64,000 bases of DNA. Source: Rhodocyclales bacterium. Its GTDB lineage: Bacteria > Pseudomonadota > Gammaproteobacteria > Burkholderiales > Rhodocyclaceae. Below, piece by piece: positions 36,806-45,799 of the stretch. Every line of letters starts with the position of its first letter. The first letter of the stretch is position 1. The notes beneath the pieces are model-generated. The model had not been told where the DNA came from and made no database searches. It saw nothing but the letters and a program-made list of their open reading frames with translations. The stretch is taken from positions 1 to 64,000 of the forward strand of contig JACRLX010000043.1 of NCBI GenBank assembly GCA_016235165.1, written 5' to 3'. The position numbers were made by a program, and so were the translations under genes.

Positions 36806-36828
36806 AAGTCGGCGCTGGCAACACGCCG
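36804..36828 (+). repeat. Dispersed AAGTCGGCG repeat, copy 7
   Basis: AAAAGTCGGCGCTGGCAA then CACGCCG, starting inside the pckG stop codon and ending just before the terminator stem. Confidence 0.6.
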
Positions 36829-36832
36829 AACT

Positions 36833-36874
36833 GGCGGCCGCCCTGCCCTGCGCACGGCGGCCGCCGTTGTTTTT
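36833..36874 (+). terminator. Intrinsic terminator after pckG
   Basis: GGCGGCCGCC (36833-36842) pairs perfectly with its copy at 36856-36865; the 10-bp sequence is itself palindromic. GTTGTTTTT follows. The next gene has its ribosome site immediately after. Confidence 0.75.
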
Positions 36875-36885
36875 CGGAGGCGGAA

Positions 36886-38040
36886 ATGAATATCGCTGCA
36901 CGGATGCGGGAAATCGCGCCCTTTCATGTCATGGAACTGATGGCCAAGGCTGCCGCGCTGGAAGCCGCCGGCCGATCCATCATCCACTTCGAAGTCGGCG
37001 AGCCGGACTTCGCCACCGCCGAGCCCATCGTTCAGGCGGCGCAGGAGTTTCTCCGCGGCGGCCATGTGCACTACACCGCCGCACTCGGCCTGCCACAGCT
37101 GCGCGAAGCAATCAGCGGCTATTACCGGGATCGCCACGGCATCGAGGTTTCGCCGGCGCGCATTGTCGTTACCGCCGGCGCCTCGGGCGCGCTGCTGCTG
37201 GCTCTCGGCTTACTGGTCAACCCCGGCGACGAATGGCTGCTTCCCGATCCGGGCTACCCCTGCAACCGGCATTTCGTGCGCCTGCTTGAAGGCCGACCGC
37301 TGCCACTGGCCGTGAATGCCGAGGGAAACTTCCAGCCGACCGCCGAAGCAGTGGCGCGCAGTTGGGGATCCGCCACCAAGGGCCTGATGATCGCCTCGCC
37401 GGCCAATCCCACCGGAACCCTGATCGAGCCGAGCGAACTCGCCGCTATCGCCCGCTTGGTGAAACAAAAAGGCGGCAGCCTGATCGTCGACGAGATCTAC
37501 CACGGCCTGACCTACGACTGCGACGCCGAAACCGCGCTCGCCCTGGGCGAAGACGTTTTCGTCATCAACAGTTTCTCGAAGTACTTCGGCATGACCGGCT
37601 GGCGCCTGGGCTGGCTGGTGGCACCCGAAGCCTGCGTACGTGAAATCGAGAAACTGGCGCAGAACCTTTATATCGCGCCGTCGACTGTAGCCCAGCATGC
37701 CGCGCTGGCGGCTTTTTGTCCGGAATCCATCGAGATTCTGGAAGCCCGGCGCCTGGAATTTCGCCTGCGCCGGGATCTACTGCAACCCGGCCTGGAAGAT
37801 CTTGGATTCCAGATTGCGGCGATGCCTGGGGGTGCGTTTTACCTGTATGCCAATTGCAGTTTCCTGGCGGCGGACAGTCAGCAACTGGCCGAGCGCCTGC
37901 TCGGGGAGGCAGGAGTCGCTGCTACGCCGGGCCTGGATTTTGGCAGCAACGCACCGCAGGCGCACATGCGTTTTGCCTACACCGTCGCGCAGGAAAAAAT
38001 TGCCGAGGGCCTGGCCAGAATGGAAAAGCTGCTGGCGTAG
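36886..38040 (+). CDS. Class I/II pyridoxal-phosphate aminotransferase
   Basis: Fold-type I aminotransferase of 384 residues, aspartate/alanine transaminase-like. It has IIHFEVGEPDF at the start, ASPANPTGTLIEPSEL, IVDEIYHGL and the PLP lysine in SFSKYFGMTGWRLGW near residue 232. The closing AHMRFAYTVAQEKIAEGLARM holds the substrate-binding arginine. ATG 36886 has GGAGG 8 bases upstream. It directly follows pckG after a terminator, so it needs its own promoter or read-through. The amino donor and acceptor cannot be read from sequence; a role at the pyruvate/alanine node is only suggested by its neighbours. Confidence 0.88.
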   Translation: MNIAARMREIAPFHVMELMAKAAALEAAGRSIIHFEVGEPDFATAEPIVQAAQEFLRGGHVHYTAALGLPQLREAISGYYRDRHGIEVSPARIVVTAGASGALLLALGLLVNPGDEWLLPDPGYPCNRHFVRLLEGRPLPLAVNAEGNFQPTAEAVARSWGSATKGLMIASPANPTGTLIEPSELAAIARLVKQKGGSLIVDEIYHGLTYDCDAETALALGEDVFVINSFSKYFGMTGWRLGWLVAPEACVREIEKLAQNLYIAPSTVAQHAALAAFCPESIEILEARRLEFRLRRDLLQPGLEDLGFQIAAMPGGAFYLYANCSFLAADSQQLAERLLGEAGVAATPGLDFGSNAPQAHMRFAYTVAQEKIAEGLARMEKLLA

Positions 38041-38106
38041 TCAGGCTGGCCTTGGACGGCGCACCAAGGCGGGAGCAAAAACACGGTCCGCCAAGCGCCG
38101 CCGCCA

Positions 38107-38136
38107 AAAGAAAACGCGTGCCAAAAGGACACGCGT
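38107..38136 (-). terminator. Intrinsic terminator after histone-like gene
   Basis: On the minus strand ACGCGTG and CACGCGT pair around a 9-base loop, and TTTTCTTTT follows. It lies 60 bp after the histone-like stop codon. Confidence 0.65.
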
Positions 38137-38196
38137 CTGCAATCCACCCAACCCCGCATCCAATCCTGAAGGACTGGATGCGGAATCGAGCTACCG

Positions 38197-38622
38197 TCAG
38201 GGACGGGAGCCGGTGGGGAACGGCCAGGCAGCAGCCGGGTTCAGCGACGACTTGATGCCGGGAGCGGCAGCGGTCGAAGGTGCCGCCGCAGCGGCAGGCT
38301 TCGCAGCGGCCTTCTTCGGCGCAGCCTTCTTTGCGGCAGGCTTTGCGGCAGGCTTTGCCGCCGGCTTCTTGGCAGCAGGCTTTTTCGCCGCCGGCTTGGC
38401 AGCCGCCTTCTTCGGTGCAGCCTTCTTCGCCGCCGGCTTGGCAGCCGCCTTCTTCGGCGCAGCCTTCTTCGCCGCCGGCTTGGCAGCCGCCTTCTTCGGT
38501 GCAGCCTTCTTCGCCGCCGGCTTCTTGGCAGCAGGCTTCTTCGGAGCCGCAGCTTTCTTAGCGGCGGGCTTGGCCGCTGCCTTCTTTGCGGCCGGCTTCT
38601 TGGCTTTAGCTTCTTCAGCCAT
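38197..38622 (-). CDS. Histone H1-like / AlgP-type Lys-Ala-rich protein
   Basis: A 141-residue nucleoid-associated protein made mostly of Ala, Lys and Pro, with repeated KPAAKKAAPKKAA units like eukaryotic H1 tails, Bordetella BpH1 and Pseudomonas AlgP. It should bind DNA without sequence specificity and compact it. The last 30 residues leave the repeat (GIKSSLNPAAAWPFPTG). ATG 38622 has AAGGAGG upstream. The DNA contains 42-bp tandem units, so length is likely to vary between strains. Frames on the opposite strand through this region are low-complexity artefacts. Confidence 0.85.
   Translation of the reverse strand: MAEEAKAKKPAAKKAAAKPAAKKAAAPKKPAAKKPAAKKAAPKKAAAKPAAKKAAPKKAAAKPAAKKAAPKKAAAKPAAKKPAAKKPAAKPAAKPAAKKAAPKKAAAKPAAAAAPSTAAAPGIKSSLNPAAAWPFPTGSRP
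38402..38523. repeat. Three 42-bp tandem repeats in the histone-like gene
   Basis: Units begin at 38402, 38444 and 38486 and differ only at one or two wobble bases. Each encodes 14 residues of the AAKPAAKKAAPKK type. In-frame expansion or loss is expected. Confidence 0.8.
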
Positions 38623-39227
38623 GTTGAACCTCCTTAACAAATTAACAGGAAAGAACCACCACTACATTTGCTGCAACCCGTCTGGGTTAGCACGGATTAT
38701 CCAACGCCCCGATACCATCGAAAGCGCAGAATTCCTTACGTTTAACCGTCCATCAATTCGTTTTGAAGGCCTTGATGACAAAGGCACGAAGAATCATATG
38801 TCATCATCTGGGCCGTGATTTTGTGGTGGCCACTGGCTCGCAGCGGCATCGGCAATATCTTGGGGAAACGAATGCCTGAACTTCGGAGGCAACCCGACGC
38901 CGCACCTGGAGTCGGCAACGACTTTCGGGAAGACGAGAAATACGCGATGGGGAAAGGAGGCAAATCTGCGAAGCAAGCGCGGGCGGAACCAAGCGGTAGG
39001 TAGCTGCGACTGCCCGAAGTCTCCTGCATGCAGAACTCCTGTCTTTTACTTCTTCCAGTCCGTGGGACCGGTAAGCCAGTGGTTTCCGATCCATTTCTGT
39101 TTTTTTGGACAACCTACTATATCTAGTGGGTCGCGTGCAATCTTGCACTAATTGTAGTAGGTGATTTTTTCGACTGCAAGCATTTTCTTTCGCCGGAGCG
39201 AAATAAGTCGTTGCGACGCCGCGACAC
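38623..39227. other. Intergenic region without supported CDS
   Basis: About 600 bp of lower GC content lie between the histone-like gene and ampD. A 62-codon plus-strand frame (38815-39003) and several antisense frames have no recognisable features. The histone-gene promoter must be at its left end. A large inverted repeat at 39112-39170 is described separately. Confidence 0.45.
39112..39170 (+). terminator. Inverted repeat with T-run, possible terminator of an unseen RNA
   Basis: ACCTACTA (39112-39119) pairs with TAGTAGGT (39155-39162). Inside, GTGCAA pairs with TTGCAC around a two-base gap. GATTTTTT follows. The T-run is only on the plus-strand side, yet no plus-strand gene is evident upstream, so a small RNA ending here is possible. 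Confidence 0.35.
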
Positions 39228-39788
39228 TCACGCCGGTTTGACGTGCAATCGCGTCCAGTCGAAGCAGGGGCCAGGATCGGTTTTTCGCCCCGGGGCGACA
39301 TCACTGTGTCCGACCACATCGACGATCGGATGACGTGCGCGCAATTCCTCAAGAAGACGATTCAACGTCGCGTACTGAGGGTCGGTGAAGGCCATGCTGT
39401 CGCAGCCTTCCAGCTCTATGCCGAGCGAGAAATCGTTGCAGGCGCCACAGCCGCGCCAGGACGAGACGCCCGCATGCCAGGCTCGCTGGGAGCAGGATAC
39501 GAATTGCACAAGCTCGCCGTCGCGACGCACAAGAAAGTGGGCAGAGACCCTCAGGTCATGGATGGCGGCGTAATACGGGTGCGCCTCGGGATCGAGGCGG
39601 TTGGTGAACAGCTCGACGATCCCGGGGCCGCCAAATTCATCCGGCGGCAGGCTGATTGCGTGAATCACTATCAGATCGACCAGCGTGCCCGCCGGCCTAG
39701 CGTCGCAGTTGGGTGAAGGCACGCGCCGGACAAACGGCAGCCAGCCCTGGTCGTCCCTTTCGTCCCGAACCGCCGGCACCGTGATCAA
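39228..39788 (-). CDS. ampD: 1,6-anhydro-N-acetylmuramyl-L-alanine amidase
   Basis: Cytoplasmic zinc amidase that removes the peptide from recycled anhydro-muropeptides. The 186 residues include VIHAISLPPDEFGG with the first zinc histidine, SAHFLVRRDGELVQFVS, WHAGVSSWRGCGACNDFSLG and a C-terminal VGHSDVAPGRKTDPGPCFDW with the remaining ligands. The start appears to be TTG 39788, overlapping the pilR stop (TTGA); GTG 39779 is an alternative. Last gene of the PP0621-pilS-pilR-ampD chain. Confidence 0.93.
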   Translation of the reverse strand: MITVPAVRDERDDQGWLPFVRRVPSPNCDARPAGTLVDLIVIHAISLPPDEFGGPGIVELFTNRLDPEAHPYYAAIHDLRVSAHFLVRRDGELVQFVSCSQRAWHAGVSSWRGCGACNDFSLGIELEGCDSMAFTDPQYATLNRLLEELRARHPIVDVVGHSDVAPGRKTDPGPCFDWTRLHVKPA

Positions 39789-41152
39789 TCGTTGAGATTA
39801 AGGCGCGCCATGCGATAGCGCAGGGAGCGAAAGGTGACGCCCAGCACACGGGCGGCGGCAGTACGGTTGCCGTCGGACTGCCTCAGGGCATCCAGGATCG
39901 CCTGACGCTCGACCTGGTCCAGCAGGTCTTGCAGCGACCCGGAAGAAACGCTTGCGCCACCTCCGGGCTGCGCCGGAACCAGGTTCAGGTCGGAAGCTTC
40001 GATGCGATCGCCGGCCATCAGGGCCAATGCCCTTTCGAGCACGTTTTCCAGCTCGCGGACATTGCCCGGAAAGGTATAGCTTTGCAAAGCGGCAAGCGCA
40101 TCGGCGGCAAGCGGAGGCGAAGCGCGGCCGGAGGAGCGCGACAGTCGGCCCACGATGTAATGGGCCAGGGTCGGAATGTCGTCCCGGCATTCGCGCAGCG
40201 AAGGCATCCGCAGTTCGATCACGTTGAGACGATAAAACAAGTCCTGGCGAAAACGCCCTTGCTCGACCAACTGCTTAAGATCCTGGTGTGTCGCGCAAAT
40301 CAGGCGCGTATCCACGGCGGCCTCGCTGGTTGCCCCGACCTGCCTTACCCTTTTTTCCTGGATCGCACGCAATAATTTCACCTGCATCGACAGCGGCAAC
40401 TCGGCCACCTCGTCAAGAAACAGCGTGCCGCCATTCGCCGCCTGGAAAAATCCCTCCCTGTCGTCGTTGGCCCCGGTAAACGCCCCCTTGCGGTAACCGA
40501 AGAATTCGCTTTCCATCAGGCTCTCGGGAATTGCCCCACAGTTCACGGCGACAAAGGGCTTCTCGCGTCTCGCTCCGAGATTGTGGATCAGGCGGGCGGC
40601 AAGCTCCTTGCCGCTACCGGACTCGCCGGCGATATGTACCGGCGCCTGGCTGCGGGCGACCTTCTCGATCAATGCCCGGACCTGCAAAATCGCCGGCGAA
40701 TCGCCAAGCAAGCCGGTCTCGACGCCGCATTCGGCAGTCGGCTCCGCCCCGGGCAAATCCAGGGCCGACTTGACGATCCCGCGCAACTGATCCAGCGACA
40801 CCGGTTTTGCGATGTAGTCGAACGCTCCGGCCTTGAGCGCGGAAACGGCGTTCTCCGCGCTGCCATGTGCCGTGATTACCGCCACTGGCAGATCGGGCAC
40901 CGTATCCGAAATGTGCCGCACAAGATCGAGACCAAGCCCGTCGGGCAAGCGCATGTCGGTCAGGCAGAGCTGGAAACGCTGCGCGCCGAGCAAAGCACGG
41001 GCTTCCGCCAGGGAACCGGCACAGGCCGTCTGCAAGCCCATGCGTGCCAGCGTCAAGTCGAGCAACTCGCGAATATCCGCCTCATCGTCCACTATCAACA
41101 CATGCGTTGCCTCGCCGCGCTGGCGCGGCCGCTTCTCTGATTTCAGCGACAT
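39785..41152 (-). CDS. pilR: Sigma-54-dependent response regulator PilR
   Basis: NtrC-type regulator expected to activate the type IV pilin gene with RpoN. In 455 residues the receiver domain has the acidic pocket near 22-24 and the phospho-acceptor Asp66 (LTDMRLPDG). The AAA+ domain has GESGSGKELAA, the sigma-54 contact loop GAFTGAND and GGTLFLDEVAELP. A Fis-type helix-turn-helix closes it (GNRTAAARVLGVTFRSLRYR). ATG 41152 overlaps the pilS end by 10 bp. A sigma-54 promoter with a TGTC/GACA dyad stands before the pilin gene 11 kb away. Confidence 0.93.
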   Translation of the reverse strand: MSLKSEKRPRQRGEATHVLIVDDEADIRELLDLTLARMGLQTACAGSLAEARALLGAQRFQLCLTDMRLPDGLGLDLVRHISDTVPDLPVAVITAHGSAENAVSALKAGAFDYIAKPVSLDQLRGIVKSALDLPGAEPTAECGVETGLLGDSPAILQVRALIEKVARSQAPVHIAGESGSGKELAARLIHNLGARREKPFVAVNCGAIPESLMESEFFGYRKGAFTGANDDREGFFQAANGGTLFLDEVAELPLSMQVKLLRAIQEKRVRQVGATSEAAVDTRLICATHQDLKQLVEQGRFRQDLFYRLNVIELRMPSLRECRDDIPTLAHYIVGRLSRSSGRASPPLAADALAALQSYTFPGNVRELENVLERALALMAGDRIEASDLNLVPAQPGGGASVSSGSLQDLLDQVERQAILDALRQSDGNRTAAARVLGVTFRSLRYRMARLNLND

Positions 41153-42723
41153 GGATTGCCCTCGGCCCGAATACGGAAGTGCGCCCCGGGCGCCTCGTCC
41201 AGCAGTTCCAGGCTGGCGCCATTCGCTTCGCACAGTTCGCGCGCAATATACAGGCCGAGACCCGTGCCGGCGCCATGCGTAGTGAAGAATGGCTCGAACA
41301 CCTGGCTGCGAGACGCCTCCTCGACGCCTGGGCCGTCGTCGCTCACCAGCAACTCGACCGCCGCGCCGATCGGTGACAATCGGGCCTGGAGTCGCACGGC
41401 ACCGTCGCCCGCGCTGGCATGGCGCAAGGCATTGGCAACGAGATTCCAAAGTACGCGATACAGGTGTCCCCGGTCGAAATGCAGGTCGACGTCTCCCTCG
41501 CCCACCCGCACACGCCGCGCCGACGAGGGATCATGCAAGGCAAGCTCGTCGAGAAAGCCCGCCAGAAAACCGGACCAGCGCAAGACCTCCGGTTGCGCTC
41601 GATCGCGCCGCCCCAGTTCCAGCACCTCGGTCACCAGCCGGTTCAGGCGTTGCGTATTGTCATGAATGATCCCGGCAAGTCGCTGATGCAGGGGATCCCG
41701 CGCTTCTTCCGCCAACAGTTCGGCGGCATGGCTGATGGCGGCCAGGGGATTGCGGATTTCATGCGCCATGTTGGCGGTCAGGCGCCCCAGGGCGGCCAAC
41801 TTCATCTGCTGGGCCTGGGCCCGAATCCGTTCCATGTCCTCCAGATAGATCAGGGAGTGCCCGCCGGATTCGGCGGCAGGCAGGTAGCGCACTCGTAACT
41901 GGTGTTGGTCCTGTCGGCGCAGCATTTCGATCGCCTCGACCTGTTGCTGCTGCCAATGAAAGAAGCGCTCCGACAAGGAAGTCGACACCGCGGCCAAGCC
42001 CTGGCCTTCCCTGACCGGGGCATCGAGCATTTCCCCGGCGCGCGGATTCTGCAGACGAACATGCCCCCCCGCGTCGACCACCAGCACGCCATCCTCCATG
42101 TCGCGAATAATGCGTTCGCTGATACGCAGTTGTTCATCGAGCTGACGACCTCGCTCGCGGGCAAGGTTTTCATTGGTCACCACCCGCCGCGCCAAAAGCC
42201 GCGCGATGATGGCCGTGCCGAAGAAGGCGATGCAAATCATGCCGGTGCGGACAAAATCGGCGGGGTCGGCCTCGCGGGTCAGGGCGCGCCAGCTTTCCTC
42301 CAGCAGCATGGCCACCGAGGCCAGGGCGGCGTAAAACAAGGTCATGCGCCCCTGGCCAACCAGCCCGGCCCCGGCGACCACCACCAGCAGCAACACGGCG
42401 ATGCCGCTCTTCTGACCGCCGCTGGCAAACATCATCACGGTCAAGGCCAGGATATCGGCGGCGACCTGTACCGAAAGCTGAAAGTTGAAGTAGCGGGGGC
42501 GCAACAGCAGGCTCGCCAGAAAGCCGGCCGCGGCAAGCAGGTAGAACGCCGCGACGCGACCGAACAAGTGGGCATCCTGGGTGCCCAGGCTGATGGTGTC
42601 GCCGAATATCAGTGCCGCGGCGAGGAACAGGATGGCGACCGAAAGTCGATAGATCGAGAAGAACCAGAGCGACCGCCAGAACGAGTCGATCGCATCCGGC
42701 TGCCTCGGGTCCGCCGCGCTCAA
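41143..42723 (-). CDS. pilS: Sensor histidine kinase PilS
   Basis: Membrane histidine kinase partner of PilR, about 526 residues. Roughly six hydrophobic segments lie in the first 190 residues, then a PAS-like region (RISERIIRDMEDGVLVVDAG). The H-box is NMAHEIRNPLAAISHAAELL, and the ATP-binding domain has LVANALRHA and DDGPGVEEASR with a GTGLGLYIA G2 box. No in-frame ATG fits, and TTG 42723 is taken as the start because it overlaps the upstream stop as TTGA and begins just before the first helix. The frame is open to 42822. Confidence 0.9.
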   Translation of the reverse strand: MSAADPRQPDAIDSFWRSLWFFSIYRLSVAILFLAAALIFGDTISLGTQDAHLFGRVAAFYLLAAAGFLASLLLRPRYFNFQLSVQVAADILALTVMMFASGGQKSGIAVLLLVVVAGAGLVGQGRMTLFYAALASVAMLLEESWRALTREADPADFVRTGMICIAFFGTAIIARLLARRVVTNENLARERGRQLDEQLRISERIIRDMEDGVLVVDAGGHVRLQNPRAGEMLDAPVREGQGLAAVSTSLSERFFHWQQQQVEAIEMLRRQDQHQLRVRYLPAAESGGHSLIYLEDMERIRAQAQQMKLAALGRLTANMAHEIRNPLAAISHAAELLAEEARDPLHQRLAGIIHDNTQRLNRLVTEVLELGRRDRAQPEVLRWSGFLAGFLDELALHDPSSARRVRVGEGDVDLHFDRGHLYRVLWNLVANALRHASAGDGAVRLQARLSPIGAAVELLVSDDGPGVEEASRSQVFEPFFTTHGAGTGLGLYIARELCEANGASLELLDEAPGAHFRIRAEGNPCR

Positions 42724-42947
42724 TCCCCCGCTCCCAGACGGCGATGTTCGTCGCAACAGAAATCCTTGCCATCCTGACGACGCGACTCGGAACGGGGAAA
42801 ATGCACCTGGCAAAGGGCGCACCGGGCCATCTCCTCGGTTCCCGGATCCGGACCGGCTTTTCCCGGCGGATTGCCGCGACGATTGGAAGCCCTTACCAGC
42901 AGATAAATTGCCGCGACAACGGCCAGGAAAAGCAGGAACTTCGCCAT
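42720..42947 (-). CDS. PP0621-family small membrane protein
   Basis: A 75-residue protein with one N-terminal membrane helix (MAKFLLFLAVVAAIYLLV). Its C-terminal zinc-ribbon-like part has CALC, then HFPRSESRRQDGKDFCCDEH. This composition matches the small PP0621-type proteins that precede pilS in beta- and gammaproteobacteria. Function is unknown. Its stop codon overlaps the pilS TTG start (TTGA), which makes it the first gene of the pilSR chain. It follows tRNA-Pro by 26 bp on the same strand. Confidence 0.8.
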   Translation of the reverse strand: MAKFLLFLAVVAAIYLLVRASNRRGNPPGKAGPDPGTEEMARCALCQVHFPRSESRRQDGKDFCCDEHRRLGAGD

Positions 42948-42973
42948 GGCCTCAGCGACCTGAACCAGGTAGC

Positions 42974-43050
<77 letters not shown>

Positions 43051-43136
43051 ATGGCAGGTTGGTAACAAGGATTGACGTTGCGGGATCAGGCCCATGCTTC
43101 CGGCCCGGAGGGTCATCCTTGCGAACATTGCGGCAA

Positions 43137-44105
43137 TCAAAAACTCCGTTGCACGGCAAAGTCCGCTAATTGTAGCAGCGTTTCGCGGAACTTTGAATCC
43201 GGCAGCGCAGCCAAGGCAGCCTTGGCCACGGCCGCCTCGGCTTCGCCGTGGCGCCGTGCCACATCCAGTGCACCGCTCGACCGGACCGCCTCAAGTACCG
43301 CGGCAAAGCGTTCCCCGCTGGCTTGCTCGATTGCGCCGCGCACCAATGCCGCCTGCTCCTCCGTGCCGTTCTGTATCACATGGATCAGCGGCAGCGTCGG
43401 CTTGCCCTCGGCCAGGTCATCGCCGAGATGCTTTCCGGTTTCCGCCTCCTGGCCGGAATAATCGAGCACATCGTCGATCAATTGAAATGCCGTGCCGATG
43501 TGGGTGCCATAGGAGGCGAGGGCCTCTTCGACCTCCGGCGCCGCATCGCCAAGGATGGCACCGAGGCGTCCCGCGGCCTCGAACAGCTTTGCTGTCTTGT
43601 AGCGGATCACCTGCAAATAGGCATCGACTTCGATGTCCGCGTTGCGGCAGTTCATCAGCTGCAGAACCTCGCCTTCCGCAATGATGTTGGTGGCATCAGC
43701 CAGAACCTGCATCACGCGCATGCTGCCCACTCCGACCATGATCTGGAAGGCGCGGGAATACAGGAAATCGCCAACCAACACGCTCGCCGGATTGCCGAAT
43801 ACGGCATTCGCCGTATCTCGTCCGCGGCGCAGGGACGATTCGTCCACCACGTCGTCATGCAACAGGGTCGCGGTATGGATGAACTCGACCACCGCGGCAA
43901 GTTCGTGATGCCGGATACCGGAATAGCCGCAGGCTCCCGCGGAGAGGAGTACCAGCGCCGGCCGCATGCGCTTGCCACCCGCGGAAATGATGTATTCCGC
44001 GACTTGCCGCACCAGCACCACCTCCGAATGCAACCGGGCACGAACGACCTCATCCACGGCGTTCATGTCGGCGGCAATCGGGGCATAGAGGCTGGCGATA
44101 TTCAC
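43137..44105 (-). CDS. ispB: Polyprenyl (octaprenyl-type) diphosphate synthase
   Basis: Trans-prenyltransferase that builds the side chain of ubiquinone. Its 322 residues hold GGKRMRPALVLLSAG, the first aspartate-rich motif LLHDDVVDES, and the second LIDDVLDYSG. The C-terminus is RQ-poor but typical (KFRETLLQLADFAVQRSF). The small residues before the first motif favour a long (C40-type) chain. It ends near tRNA-Pro and is divergent from argH. The usual obgE/rplU neighbours are not seen upstream. Confidence 0.92.
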   Translation of the reverse strand: MNIASLYAPIAADMNAVDEVVRARLHSEVVLVRQVAEYIISAGGKRMRPALVLLSAGACGYSGIRHHELAAVVEFIHTATLLHDDVVDESSLRRGRDTANAVFGNPASVLVGDFLYSRAFQIMVGVGSMRVMQVLADATNIIAEGEVLQLMNCRNADIEVDAYLQVIRYKTAKLFEAAGRLGAILGDAAPEVEEALASYGTHIGTAFQLIDDVLDYSGQEAETGKHLGDDLAEGKPTLPLIHVIQNGTEEQAALVRGAIEQASGERFAAVLEAVRSSGALDVARRHGEAEAAVAKAALAALPDSKFRETLLQLADFAVQRSF

Positions 44106-44410
44106 GGCATCAAGCTTCGCTGGGCGAAAGGCGCGATGTTAGGCGGCGAGCCGGAGGTCGTCAACGCGTTGCCAGTAATGAAACCATGGATCGATTATGA
44201 CCATGGCAATCCGGCGCCGGCTCATCCATTCCCGATCGGATTCCGCCGACCCGCTGCTGGCGGCCCCAAATTGGATTTCCCGTATACTGGGAGCCTCACA
44301 CCCATGCTGATCAGCATTGATTTTCCAGTGCTTTTACCATTTCACCAATCACGGCACTTGCCTTGTCGCACCTGCATCACATTCCGACTTCATGAGCATC
44401 CTGCACTCCA
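44106..44410. other. Divergent spacer ispB/argH
   Basis: About 300 bp hold the promoters of both genes. A TATACT (near 44284) could be an argH -10, but no good -35 stands at the right distance. No small gene or hairpin is convincing. Confidence 0.4.
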
Positions 44411-45796
44411 ATGACTACTAACGAGCCTCCGTCCGCCTGGTCCGGACGCTTTTCCGAACCGGTTTCCGATCTGGTGAAGCGCTACACCGCGTCAGTGTTC
44501 TTCGACCAGCGAATGTGGCGGCAGGACATACGCGGCTCACTGGCCCACGCGCGCATGCTCGCCCGCCAGAACATCATTTCCGGCGCCGATCTGGCCGCAA
44601 TCGAGCATGGCATGGCCGCCATATCGGAAGAAATCGAGGCCGGCAGGTTCAATTGGAACCTCGATGACGAGGACGTACACCTCAACATCGAAAAGCGCCT
44701 TACCGTACTGGTTGGCGACTCGGGCAAGCGTCTGCATACCGGACGTTCGCGCAACGACCAGGTGGCGACCGACATCCGCCTCTGGCTGCGCGACACGATG
44801 GACGGTATTGACCAACTGTTGCAAAAGCTTCAGGCGGCGCTGCTGGACCTGGCCGAAACACACGCGGAAACGCCCATGCCGGGCTTTACCCATCTGCAGG
44901 TAGCCCAGCCTGTCACTTTCGGTCACCATCTGCTGGCCTATGTCGAAATGCTGGGGCGCGACCGCAGTCGCTTTGCCGATTGCCGCCGGCGCGCCAATCG
45001 GCTTCCCTTGGGCGCGGCGGCGCTGGCGGGAACCACTTTTCCCATCGACCGCGAATTCGTGGCCCGGGAGCTTGGATTCGACGGCGTTTGCGAGAATTCG
45101 CTCGATGCCGTTTCGGACCGGGATTTCGCCATCGAGTTCTGTGCCGCGGCCTCGCTGGTCATGACGCATGTGTCGCGCTTTTCCGAAGAGCTGATTCTCT
45201 GGATGAGCCCACGAGTGGGCTTCATCGACCTTGCCGATCGCTTCTGCACCGGCTCCTCGATCATGCCGCAGAAAAAAAATCCCGATGTTCCCGAACTGGC
45301 GCGCGGCAAAACCGGGCGTGTATTCGGCCATCTGATGGGACTGCTGACATTGATGAAGGGCCAGCCGCTGGCTTACAACAAGGACAATCAGGAAGACAAG
45401 GAACCCCTGTTCGATACCGCCGATACGCTGGTCGATACCTTGCGCATCTTTGCCGACCTGGTCCCGGGAATCTGCGTCAAGGCCGATGCCATGTCGGCCG
45501 CCTTGCGCCAGGGCTATGCCACTGCCACCGACCTGGCCGACTATCTGGTCAAGAAGGGCCTGCCCTTCCGGGACGCCCACGAAGCGGTTGCGCGTGCCGT
45601 GCGCCGCTGCGAGGCCAAGGCTTGCGACCTGCCCGATCTTGCCCTGGCGGAATTGCGCGAATTCTCGCCGCTGATCGACGACGACGTGTTTTCCGTGCTT
45701 ACCGTCACCGGCTCGCTTGGCGCCCGCAACCATGTCGGCGGCACGGCTCCGGCACAGGTACGCGCTGCCATCGCCCGGGCCAGGAAACGGCTCTGA
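44411..45796 (+). CDS. argH: Argininosuccinate lyase
   Basis: Last enzyme of arginine synthesis, splitting argininosuccinate into arginine and fumarate. The 461 residues contain [19 protein letters not shown] at the start and [13 protein letters not shown]. They continue with [20 protein letters not shown] and the fumarase-superfamily signature [16 protein letters not shown] carrying the catalytic serine. The kinase gene follows after only 3 bp, so argH, the kinase and the fructosamine-kinase-like gene are likely one transcript. Pairing arginine synthesis with a kinase has no obvious metabolic reason. Confidence 0.96.
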   Translation: MTTNEPPSAWSGRFSEPVSDLVKRYTASVFFDQRMWRQDIRGSLAHARMLARQNIISGADLAAIEHGMAAISEEIEAGRFNWNLDDEDVHLNIEKRLTVLVGDSGKRLHTGRSRNDQVATDIRLWLRDTMDGIDQLLQKLQAALLDLAETHAETPMPGFTHLQVAQPVTFGHHLLAYVEMLGRDRSRFADCRRRANRLPLGAAALAGTTFPIDREFVARELGFDGVCENSLDAVSDRDFAIEFCAAASLVMTHVSRFSEELILWMSPRVGFIDLADRFCTGSSIMPQKKNPDVPELARGKTGRVFGHLMGLLTLMKGQPLAYNKDNQEDKEPLFDTADTLVDTLRIFADLVPGICVKADAMSAALRQGYATATDLADYLVKKGLPFRDAHEAVARAVRRCEAKACDLPDLALAELREFSPLIDDDVFSVLTVTGSLGARNHVGGTAPAQVRAAIARARKRL

Positions 45797-45799
45797 ACG

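Noticed and set aside
38158-38620. Plus-strand Phe/Ala-rich frame over the histone-like gene
   Set aside because: Antisense to Lys/Ala codons; repetitive composition, no ribosome site.
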